From Bryobacterales bacterium (GTDB lineage: Bacteria; Acidobacteriota; Terriglobia; Bryobacterales; Bryobacteraceae), in contig JAIXKK010000087.1 in NCBI GenBank assembly GCA_026954325.1, positions 1 through 46,819 of the forward strand: a DNA stretch of 46,819 nt, in the 5' to 3' direction. The translations under genes and the position numbers were made by a program. The notes under the pieces are model-generated. The model had not been told where the DNA came from. It searched no databases and worked only from the letters and a program-made list of their open reading frames with translations. Below are positions 26,070-33,433 of this stretch, one piece after another (positions within the stretch are counted from its first letter, which is position 1; every line of letters begins with the position of its first letter).

Positions 26070-27337
26070 GACGCCCGTTTTAGAAGCCGTTTGAGGCGCA
26101 CGGCGAGTTCCATGGGGCTGAACGGCTTGGTGAGGTAATCGTCGGCTCCAAGGGCGAAGGCCTGAAGCTTGTCCACTTCCGAGTTGCGCGAAGTGAGCAG
26201 GATCACGGGAATCCGCTGCAGCGCGGGGTCCTGTTTGACCGCCGCGAGCACCTGGAATCCGTCCATCGACGGCATGATGATGTCCAGAATCGCCGCGCAA
26301 GGACGCCTGGCCTTGAAAATATCGAGCGCCTCGCTGCCGTTTTCGGCGATGTGGCAGGTCATGCCGTGTTTCGAGAGCAGCGATCCGAGCAGGGTGCGCG
26401 TGGTGACGTCGTCGTCGGCGATGAGAATCTCGGGCTTCTCTCTCTTCGGGACGGACTCCGCCAACCGCTTCGGAAGCGTTGGCCGGGACGCAAGCATGGC
26501 CGCCCGCCAGGCGAATTCCTCCTCCTGCCACGGCGCCGCGAGGTAGTCGCGCAGCCCGGGTTGGGGAATCTGGGCAAGCCTGGTAAGCAGACGGCGCGAT
26601 CCGGTGACGAGGATGCTGGCCGGAGTGTGAGATAGGAAGCCCGGGTCGATGGGTTCGGTGAGTTCCCATTCCGGGGGCGCGGCAACGACGAGGATCTCGG
26701 TATCGAGCGATTCCAGCGACAATGTGGAAGTGATCTCGCCCTCCAGCAGTTTCACATTGCAGTTCTGGCGTTCCAGTACTTGCTGGGCCGAACGTAGTTC
26801 GGTCCCTGATAGCGCGAGAGAGATCTTTCTGCCGTGGAGGGCGGCGTATTGAGTGGAAGGGTGATTCCGGGGGAAGGTGATGGAATCCGGGTGCGAAGAC
26901 TCCTGGGAACTCAAGGCGTCGAGCAGGCCCTGTAAGTCGAGGCGGATCTCATGCACCAGCCGGGGCTCGGGAGTGGGCTTCTCCATCATGCGGAGCAGGT
27001 TCGCCAAAGCTTCGTCGGTGGGGTCCGGCTCCCGAGGGGCCGGATCTTCGGGAGGAGGCGCCGTCAATAAGCCGGCGCCGGGCAACCCCATGTCGTCCTG
27101 CATTGCGCGTCTTGCCTCGGAGACCGAGAGGGATGCCTGCAACTCGTGGAAAGCGAACCCATTGTTCTGGGGAGCGGCCGCGGCCATGGTCTTCGGTTTG
27201 AGGGCTGGCGGGAGTGACGGCATGGAATGCGGCGCCTCGGCAAGGCCGAGTTGAAACCCCAGCGTTCGCAGGAATTTCAACCCAGAGCCATTCATGACGA
27301 TGCGCATGTTCGGTTGTGTGCTGCCCGGCGGTGACAC
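26066..27337 (-). CDS. Response regulator with C-terminal receiver and degenerate central domain
   Basis: First gene of the glycosyltransferase operon, 423 residues. The C-terminal 125 residues are an intact receiver: ILIADDDVTTRTLL, phosphosite Asp352 in AAILDIIMPSMDG, Thr in VILLTSRN, and Lys in DYLTKPFSPMELAVRLKRLL. Residues about 165-280 have a receiver-like order (KISLALSGTELRSAQQVL, LDTEILVVAAPPEWE, ASILVTGSRRLL) without the acidic pocket. The N-terminal ~160 residues are Pro/Ala-rich with short helices. There is no DNA-binding domain, so the output is probably protein contact, perhaps with the HEAT protein encoded next (4-bp overlap). Start is uncertain: ATGs at 27307 and 27295 are alternatives, and none has a clear ribosome site. 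Confidence 0.85.
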   Translation of the reverse strand: MSPPGSTQPNMRIVMNGSGLKFLRTLGFQLGLAEAPHSMPSLPPALKPKTMAAAAPQNNGFAFHELQASLSVSEARRAMQDDMGLPGAGLLTAPPPEDPAPREPDPTDEALANLLRMMEKPTPEPRLVHEIRLDLQGLLDALSSQESSHPDSITFPRNHPSTQYAALHGRKISLALSGTELRSAQQVLERQNCNVKLLEGEITSTLSLESLDTEILVVAAPPEWELTEPIDPGFLSHTPASILVTGSRRLLTRLAQIPQPGLRDYLAAPWQEEEFAWRAAMLASRPTLPKRLAESVPKREKPEILIADDDVTTRTLLGSLLSKHGMTCHIAENGSEALDIFKARRPCAAILDIIMPSMDGFQVLAAVKQDPALQRIPVILLTSRNSEVDKLQAFALGADDYLTKPFSPMELAVRLKRLLKRAS

Positions 27338-27498
27338 ATCCGGGGCTATTGCGATAGAAAACTTGCTTCTCCCACTCCTTCGACATTCTCAGGCCCCCAC
27401 TTTAGTCCGCAGGTAAGAAGGAGGGGGAGCGGAACGAGTAAGGGGAGGGGTTGTAAAGAGAACGCTGAATTCCTCCGATAGCAAGGGGGATACCGATC
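27338..27498. other. Divergent promoter region of the polysaccharide module
   Basis: 161 bp between the receiver gene and the YaiO-like gene. Purine-rich tracts (AAGGAGGGGGAGCGG and AGGGGAGGGG, 27417-27450) dominate the middle. CAAGGGGGAT, 6-8 nt before the ATG at 27499, is the ribosome site of the plus-strand operon. No confident promoter hexamers were found on either strand. Confidence 0.4.
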
Positions 27499-28728
27499 AT
27501 GAAGCTAAGGCGAACCCTTGACCGGCTGTGGCGGGTGTTCCTTCTGCTGGGAGCATGCGCCGCTGCCTGTTCGGCCGAGCCGGACAACATCATGATCCAG
27601 GCTCGAAACCTGGCCACCAGCGGCAAGCGGCCGCAGGCGATTGCGCTGCTCGAACAACACCTCCGCGAACATCCCCGCGATATCGATTCGCGCCTTATGT
27701 ACGGCATCATCCTCTCCTGGGACGGCCGTTATGAGGAGTCCCGCCGCGCTCTCGACGCCGTCCTCGAAACCAGCCCCGATTATACGGATGCCCGCGAGGC
27801 CCTGATTCGAGTCGAGATGTGGGACGATCATCCGGGCCGGGCCGAGAGGCTGGCGCGCGAAGGGCAAAGCCGGGACCCTGGAAATGCAAATTATCTCCTG
27901 GCCCGCGTCAAAGCCCTGCGCGATTTGAAGCGGGACAAAGACGCGCTGGAATTGGCCAACAACCTGTTGGAGTTGGAACCCGCAAACAAGGAAGCACTGC
28001 ATTTGCGGGAACAACTGACGGAACGCGGGCGCAAGTGGGACGCCGGCGTCGACCACTTTTACTCCTGGTTTAGCGACAACGGTTCCGGGTGGAGGGAGAG
28101 TAGCGTCACCTTCAAGCGGATGTTCTCCATCGGCAGGGTAGGGGTGCGGTTCACGCAGGCAAGCCGTTTCGGCTTCAACAGCCGGATGGTGGAAGTGGAG
28201 GGCTATCCAAGGCTTCGGCCAGGGACGTACCTGTTCCTGAATGGCGGCTTTTCGCCTGACCGCCAATTGTTTCCCGCTTACCGGTTTGCCGGCGAGGTGT
28301 TCCAGAATCTCCCGTTGTCGATGGAGGGCTCTTTCGGGTTCCGGAGGTTTCGCTTCAACGCCCCATTCACACTCTACACAGGGTCATTGGGAAGATATTT
28401 CGGAAACTATCTGATTTCCACCCGCACGTTCCTGAGCCATGACGAACTCGGCTGGAGTCCTTCCCTGCAGTATTCGGTCCGGCGGTATTTCGACGATCAC
28501 GAAAAATTCATTGGATTGCGTTACGGCAGAGGAGCGTCGCCGTTTGAGGTGCGGAGGGCGAACGAGGTCGGCGTGCTTCGGTCGAACACATTCGTGGCGG
28601 AGTTCAACGGCAAGCTCAATGCGCGCTGGGTATATAACCTCACGTGCGGGATAAGTTTCCAGGACCGCTACGGGAGGAAAGGGGTACGGCAGTACATTCT
28701 GGATGGATCACTGGACTACCGGTTTTGA
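27499..28728 (+). CDS. YaiO-like outer-membrane beta-barrel protein with N-terminal TPR domain
   Basis: 409 residues. A signal peptide ending near LLLGACAAACSAEP (the LGAC could be a lipoprotein site) precedes about four TPR-type hairpins to residue ~185 (QAIALLEQHLREHPRDIDSR, EESRRALDAVLETSPDYTDA, KDALELANNLLELEPANKEA). The rest is alternating amphipathic strands ending GSLDYRF, the aromatic C-terminus of a YaiO-type barrel. TPR-plus-barrel proteins are found with polysaccharide export systems, as in PgaA and AlgK/AlgE-like pairs, which fits the divergent synthase operon. An export role is inferred. CAAGGGGGAT precedes the ATG. It is the first of three tightly spaced plus-strand genes. Confidence 0.85.
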   Translation: MKLRRTLDRLWRVFLLLGACAAACSAEPDNIMIQARNLATSGKRPQAIALLEQHLREHPRDIDSRLMYGIILSWDGRYEESRRALDAVLETSPDYTDAREALIRVEMWDDHPGRAERLAREGQSRDPGNANYLLARVKALRDLKRDKDALELANNLLELEPANKEALHLREQLTERGRKWDAGVDHFYSWFSDNGSGWRESSVTFKRMFSIGRVGVRFTQASRFGFNSRMVEVEGYPRLRPGTYLFLNGGFSPDRQLFPAYRFAGEVFQNLPLSMEGSFGFRRFRFNAPFTLYTGSLGRYFGNYLISTRTFLSHDELGWSPSLQYSVRRYFDDHEKFIGLRYGRGASPFEVRRANEVGVLRSNTFVAEFNGKLNARWVYNLTCGISFQDRYGRKGVRQYILDGSLDYRF

Positions 28729-28736
28729 AGGCGCCC

Positions 28737-29534
28737 ATGGATATCCCCTCCGTACGCTTCCTGCTCCCCTGTTTGATTCTCTACGCGTTCTATTGGTCCT
28801 TGTGGCTGAACCCTTTTGTGGATGAGAGCGCGGATAAGGATGCGGAGAATCACCTTAGCGTCGCCAAGGCGCAACGTCTGCTGGCCAGGGGGCAGGAATT
28901 GATGCGGGCGCAGCGCTTCGAGGACGCTCTCAGGCCGACCCTCGAATTGTACAAAGCCTATCCCGAAAACAGCAGCTATATCGATCAACTGGCGCGCATT
29001 TACAACAAGCTGGAGCGCTGGAGCGACGAAGCCGCGATGTGGGAGCAATATCTGGTCTACGCTCCGATCCCATCGGACGGCTGCCCGCAGATCGGGCTCG
29101 CCTACCGCCGCCTGGAACGGGAGGATCTGGCCTACAAGGCCTTCGAGCGTTGTCTCGCCCTCGAGGAGAACAGCGACAATCTGATGTTCATGGGGCACGC
29201 CTTGGAACGTAAGGGGAAGTACAAGGAGGCGGACGAGTTGTACGGAAAAGCGTTGAAGCGTTCCCCGGGATATCCGGACGTGATTATCGGGAAGGCCCGC
29301 TGCGAGATCCGCCTGGGGAAAGCGGCGGTGGCGAAGGAGCGCGTTCTGAAATTGCTCGAGACACGGGCGGACAACGCCGACGCCCTCCTCGCGGCTGGGA
29401 TGGCGTGCATCCGGACGGGTGATTATAAAGCAGCGCGGGAGTATCTGCTGCGGGGCAAGCGGGTGCGCCCGCGGGACAAGGATTTCCGCGTGATGCTCGC
29501 GCGGGCGGCCCGGCAGTCTGTATTGGAGCGATAA
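28737..29534 (+). CDS. Membrane-anchored TPR protein
   Basis: 265 residues. One N-terminal hydrophobic segment (SVRFLLPCLILYAFYWSLWL) anchors a set of TPR hairpins: KAQRLLARGQELMRAQRFED, YIDQLARIYNKLERWSDEA, IGLAYRRLEREDLAYKAFER, MGHALERKGKYKEADELYG and LLAAGMACIRTGDYKAAREY. The start at 28737 is chosen because GAAGG lies 5 nt upstream and the anchor begins there; an earlier in-frame ATG lies inside the YaiO-like gene. It begins 8 bp after that gene and ends 5 bp before the sulfatase-fold gene, so the three form an operon. Probably a periplasmic scaffold in polymer synthesis or export; no enzyme motif is seen. Confidence 0.83.
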   Translation: MDIPSVRFLLPCLILYAFYWSLWLNPFVDESADKDAENHLSVAKAQRLLARGQELMRAQRFEDALRPTLELYKAYPENSSYIDQLARIYNKLERWSDEAAMWEQYLVYAPIPSDGCPQIGLAYRRLEREDLAYKAFERCLALEENSDNLMFMGHALERKGKYKEADELYGKALKRSPGYPDVIIGKARCEIRLGKAAVAKERVLKLLETRADNADALLAAGMACIRTGDYKAAREYLLRGKRVRPRDKDFRVMLARAARQSVLER

Positions 29535-29539
29535 ACGGG

Positions 29540-32047
29540 ATGAAACGCTGGTTGGCTTTTCTCGCGGGGCGGACGGTCTTTACGGGATTCTTCCTTTTCT
29601 CGTCGCTATGGGCGCTGCTCGCCTATGTGCCGTTCACTTACCAGCAGGTACACAAGGGCGGGCTGATTCCCGCATTGAACCAGTTTTCCCGCGTCTATTC
29701 GTGGCTTCATCTGGCAGCCGTCCTGGTGGGGATCGCCGCGCTCGGCTTCGACCGTCCGCGGGGCTTCTCCATCAGCCCCCTGGGGCGCAGGCTGCGGCGG
29801 ATCTGGGTGCTGCTGCTGGCGTTGCAAAGCATCGTACTGCTGCTCGTGCCGGTGATGGCGCATCTTGAAAATGATATCCGCAGCTATTTGCTTGGGATGG
29901 CCGCGCTGGTCCCGGTGTTGCTGCTGGCCCTGATCGACTGGTGCGAACTCATCCCGGTGGTGGACTGGGCCCGCGAAGCCCGCCCCGAGGACGCGGCGGT
30001 GTTTCGCGCGGCCTGGCAAAGTTCGTTGTTCCTGGCCGGGTTTTCCAGCGCATGGGTCTACCTGCGCGCCCGCCCCATCGACTGGAACATCGGCGCGGGC
30101 GTGTTTGCCGCCGGGTGGGACCTCATGTCCCACCTCCTCGTGTTGATGCTGTTCTTCGTGGTTCTGAACCTGCTCGCCGTGCTGGCAAGCTGGTTCCGCC
30201 GCCCGGCGCGCATCGAATTCGCGCTCTACCACGTGCTGGGCGCGGCTCTGCTCTGGGTGGTCTTCCATATGATCATCTTTCCCGCCATCTCCTTCAGTGA
30301 CTGGAAGGCCGATCTGTACGCGGCGGTGTTCGCCTTCGTGGCCACCTGTTTTCTTTCAGGAATCTGTCTGCGTCTCTACCTGCGCACCCGCGGCGTGGTG
30401 GAGAGCGGGCTTGCGCTCTCGTTCTGGATCAGTGGAGAGAAAACTCCGGTGAGCCGGCGCCGGCTGGCGTTGATGTTGGCGGCCATCACGATCACCGCCG
30501 CGGTGCTGCTGTTTCAGACCTCGAAGATGGATTGGAACTACCTGATGCAGAAGCTGACCATCCTCATTATCTGGATCGCCGTCTTCCGCGTCTGCTACAA
30601 GACCGCCTTCCTGCTGCCGTCCATGCGGAAACGCTCGATTGTGCTGTTGATCGCGGCTCTCGGCGTCCTCGCCGGATACCGGACCCTTCAGGCTACCCAG
30701 CGCGTGTTCTGGAAACAGACCCGCAGCCCGCTCATGAGCGCCGCGTTTCTCGAGAAGTACACCGGATATGATGTTTCGTTCAAGTTGATCCGGGATGCCG
30801 TCTCCCCGGCGCAGTCGGTGGACCCCGAGTTCTACCGCTACCTCTCGAAGCACACGAACATCCCGCGGTCGGTGGACACCAAACCGGTCGAGATGAAGAT
30901 TGTCGAGAAACTGGAGACGGCCGCCAACCGGCCGAACATCTTCATGGTGGTGGTGGACAGCCTGCGTCAGGATTACGTCTCCGCCTATAACAGTAATGTC
31001 GACTTCACCCCGTCGTTGGGGCAGTTCGGCAAGGAGAGCGCGGTCTTTCGTAACGCCTTCACCCATTACGGCGGCACGGGGCTTTCCGAGCCCTCCATCT
31101 GGGCCGGAGGGATGCTGCTGCACAAGCAGTACGTCACCCCGTTCCGGCCGATGAACACGCTCCAGAAGTTGCTCGAGGCCGACCAGTACAAGGCGTTCGT
31201 GAGCCGGGACACCATCCTCGAAACAGTCCTCACGCCGTGGCCAAAACTCCAGCCGCTCGACGACAACAAAGCGACAATGGACTACGACCTGTGTTCCTCG
31301 CTCGAGGAGTTGGAGAGCAGAATTACGGCCGAAGGCGCCCCGCGCGGCGGGTTGTTTTCCTACACCCAGCCGCAGAACATTCACATCTCGCGCATCAACC
31401 GCGAAGGCGGCAAGGCGATTGATGACAGAGACTATAAGGGTTTCTATCCGCCGTATGCGTCCCGGCTGCGCAGGATTGACGGCTGCTTCGGGAAGTTCAT
31501 CCAATATCTGAAAGACAAGGGAATCTACGACGACAGCATCGTGATCTTCACCGCCGACCACGGCGATTCGCTCGGAGAGGAAGGGCGGTGGGGACACGCC
31601 TATACCATCTATCCGGAAATCGTCCGTATCCCCTTGTTGATCCACCTGCCCGTGTCGCTGCGCGGACTGTCATCCGTGCCGAAGGTGGTGGCGTTTTCCA
31701 CCGACATCACGCCTACGCTCTACTACCTCCTGGGACACCGGCCCGTGGTGAAGCACGAGTTTCAGGGAAGGCCGTTGTTCACCGAACGGCCCGAAGAGCA
31801 GGGCGCCTATCGCGGCGACAACTATCTCATCGCATCGAGTTATGCCGCCGTGTACGGGGTGTTGAACGGCGAAGGCACGCAGTTGTTTGTCTCTGACGCC
31901 GTGAACTTCAAGGATTATGTATTCAGCCTGGGCGGCTTCTCCTCGAGCGGGTCGATGGCATCCACGTCGATGCGTTCGGAGTTCCAAAGCCTGATTCGCG
32001 ACAAGATCGAAGCCATCGGCAAGTGGTACGGGTTGAAGGAACAGTAG
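29540..32047 (+). CDS. Membrane protein with C-terminal sulfatase/alkaline-phosphatase-fold domain
   Basis: 835 residues. About the first 380 carry multiple TM helices (FTGFFLFSSLWALLAYVPF, WLHLAAVLVGIAALGF, LLVLMLFFVVLNLLAVLA, RSIVLLIAALGVLAGY). From about residue 460 the product is an extracytoplasmic sulfatase-like domain: NIFMVVVDSLRQDYVSAY with the metal-binding Asp, a TGLSEPSIW region where the nucleophile should lie, and FTADHGDSLGEEGRWGHAY with the second metal site. This architecture is shared by phosphoethanolamine and glycerol-phosphate transferases and LTA-synthase-like enzymes. Here it may decorate the polymer made by the neighbouring synthase or a surface lipid. No Cys in a C-x-P-x-R formylglycine motif is present, so sulfatase chemistry is unlikely. 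Confidence 0.85.
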   Translation: MKRWLAFLAGRTVFTGFFLFSSLWALLAYVPFTYQQVHKGGLIPALNQFSRVYSWLHLAAVLVGIAALGFDRPRGFSISPLGRRLRRIWVLLLALQSIVLLLVPVMAHLENDIRSYLLGMAALVPVLLLALIDWCELIPVVDWAREARPEDAAVFRAAWQSSLFLAGFSSAWVYLRARPIDWNIGAGVFAAGWDLMSHLLVLMLFFVVLNLLAVLASWFRRPARIEFALYHVLGAALLWVVFHMIIFPAISFSDWKADLYAAVFAFVATCFLSGICLRLYLRTRGVVESGLALSFWISGEKTPVSRRRLALMLAAITITAAVLLFQTSKMDWNYLMQKLTILIIWIAVFRVCYKTAFLLPSMRKRSIVLLIAALGVLAGYRTLQATQRVFWKQTRSPLMSAAFLEKYTGYDVSFKLIRDAVSPAQSVDPEFYRYLSKHTNIPRSVDTKPVEMKIVEKLETAANRPNIFMVVVDSLRQDYVSAYNSNVDFTPSLGQFGKESAVFRNAFTHYGGTGLSEPSIWAGGMLLHKQYVTPFRPMNTLQKLLEADQYKAFVSRDTILETVLTPWPKLQPLDDNKATMDYDLCSSLEELESRITAEGAPRGGLFSYTQPQNIHISRINREGGKAIDDRDYKGFYPPYASRLRRIDGCFGKFIQYLKDKGIYDDSIVIFTADHGDSLGEEGRWGHAYTIYPEIVRIPLLIHLPVSLRGLSSVPKVVAFSTDITPTLYYLLGHRPVVKHEFQGRPLFTERPEEQGAYRGDNYLIASSYAAVYGVLNGEGTQLFVSDAVNFKDYVFSLGGFSSSGSMASTSMRSEFQSLIRDKIEAIGKWYGLKEQ

Positions 32048-32069
32048 GGGTGGCGGCGGCGGTTTCTGT

Positions 32070-32075
32070 TATTCT
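32070..32075 (+). promoter_or_regulatory. Possible -10 hexamer (TATTCT) 6 nt before the ThuA-like start
   Basis: TATTCT is followed by TCAGCC and the ATG at 32082, with no Shine-Dalgarno sequence. It is the same hexamer, in a similar place, as upstream of the SirB1-like gene, which suggests leaderless transcription. Confidence 0.3.
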
Positions 32076-32081
32076 TCAGCC

Positions 32082-33029
32082 ATGGCGAAGATCATTCTTC
32101 CGCTGGCGGCCGGCTTCATGATGGCGGTGTCGGGCCTGCCTGCCCACGCGGCCGGCCCCATCAAAGTGATGCTGTTGGACGGCGAGAGCGGCGGCGCTTA
32201 TCATAAATGGCAACTGACCACCATCGCCCTGCGGAAAGAACTCGAGGAAACCGGACTATTTCAGGTGGACGTCGTAACCGCCCCGCCCTCCGCGCGGGGA
32301 TTCGGAAATTTTCATCCGCAATTCGAAAAATATCAGGTGATCGTTTCGAATTATGACGCTCTCGATTGGCCGGCGGAGTTGAAGGCGGGTTTCGAGCGCT
32401 TTGTGAAAGACGGCGGCGGACTGGTGGTGGTGCATGCCGCCGACAACGCATTCCCGGACTGGAAAGAGTATAACCGGATGATCGGCGTCGGAGGCTGGCG
32501 GGGCCGGAACCAGGCCGCCGGGCCGCACTGGTTCTTTCAAGGCGGAAGGCTCGCCTCGGATGCGTCCCCGGGCAACGCCGGCGGGCACGGCGCCCGCGTC
32601 CCCTTCGCAGTCATGGCGCGCGACGGCGAGCATCCCATCCTCCGCGGCCTGCCCAACGTGTGGATGCACCAGGGAGATGAACTGTACAACTCACTGCGAG
32701 GGCCGGGAGAGCACATGACCGTCCTGGCCACGGCATTCTCCGATCCCGCGAACAAGGGAACCGGAAAAGACGAGCCCGTGCTGATCGTACTCACCTACGG
32801 CAGGGGGCGGATCTTCCACACCACGCTCGGCCACGACATCAACGCGCTGAGCTGCGTGGGTTTCCTCGCCACCTTTCAGCGGGGGACCGAGTGGGCGGCG
32901 ACGGGGAAGGTGACCCAAAAGGTTCCCGCGAACTTTCCAACGGCGAATTCCGTAACCTACCGGACCGGCATTGCCGCCATTGATCCGAATTACAAGCGTG
33001 GACTCAATGGCCTGGATGCGGGGCAGTAG
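32082..33029 (+). CDS. Secreted ThuA-domain protein
   Basis: 315 residues with a Sec signal peptide (ILPLAAGFMMAVSGLPAHAA). The rest is a ThuA/trehalose-utilisation type fold of the class I glutamine-amidotransferase-like superfamily. Seen are IKVMLLDGESGGAYHKW, YQVIVSNYDALDWP, FVKDGGGLVVVHAADNAFPD, HPILRGLPNVWMHQGDELY and YGRGRIFHTTLGHD. Family members occur with sugar catabolism and as domains of large secreted Acidobacteriota and Planctomycetota proteins; a biochemical activity is not settled. The final 26 bases overlap the 3' end of a decayed minus-strand gene. No operon partner is apparent downstream. Confidence 0.9.
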   Translation: MAKIILPLAAGFMMAVSGLPAHAAGPIKVMLLDGESGGAYHKWQLTTIALRKELEETGLFQVDVVTAPPSARGFGNFHPQFEKYQVIVSNYDALDWPAELKAGFERFVKDGGGLVVVHAADNAFPDWKEYNRMIGVGGWRGRNQAAGPHWFFQGGRLASDASPGNAGGHGARVPFAVMARDGEHPILRGLPNVWMHQGDELYNSLRGPGEHMTVLATAFSDPANKGTGKDEPVLIVLTYGRGRIFHTTLGHDINALSCVGFLATFQRGTEWAATGKVTQKVPANFPTANSVTYRTGIAAIDPNYKRGLNGLDAGQ

Positions 33030-33388
33030 CGCGCTCCAGCAGAGCGCTAAGACGAGTGATCTCATCCGCCGGGACGCGGAGCGCCCGGGGAAAGAAAAGG
33101 AACGCAACCGGCATGGAACCGGGGCGGAGATCCTTGCGGAGCACTATCGGGCCGCCTTCTCCCCATTCATAACGCAGCATGCCGCCATCCCAGCAGCAGC
33201 GGCGGATGCGTCGGAACGGCAGGAAGAATGTGTTGCTCCAACTGACGCGGAAGGTCCATTTCGAAGCCGTTCTCGTACACGCGAACCATATGAAAAACGC
33301 TCAGAGCAAGGTGGTTCAGCAGGAAGACGGCAGCCGGCCCATACCGGCTAATCGCGATTATCGCAAGAGTCTTCCGCGGAAAAACATG
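33004..33388 (-). pseudogene. Frameshifted remnant of a small gene (unrecognised family)
   Basis: Two minus-strand frames read as one protein when joined. The upstream frame gives SRYGPAAVFLLNHLALSVF and then HMVRVYENGFEMD, a hydrophobic stretch followed by a strand. From about 33265 the next frame gives FRVSWSNTFFLPFRRIRRC, CWDGGMLRYEWGEGG, PIVLRKDLRPGSMPVAFLF and PADEITRLSALLERA, ending at TGA 33004-33006. Codon choice in the second part is like the neighbouring genes (GC at third positions). The layout resembles small membrane-anchored PH-like proteins, but I cannot name a family. Neither frame alone has a suitable start and full length, so a frameshifted gene is the best reading. It fills most of the 404-bp gap between plus-strand genes. 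Confidence 0.4.
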
Positions 33389-33433
33389 TCACGCCAACTC
33401 CGCCGATGGGGAATAATAGCTGGGGGGAAAATC

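Noticed and set aside
29606..31645. Minus-strand ORFs under the sulfatase-fold gene
   Set aside because: His/Arg/Gln-rich shadow sequences; the plus strand has TM helices and metal-site motifs.
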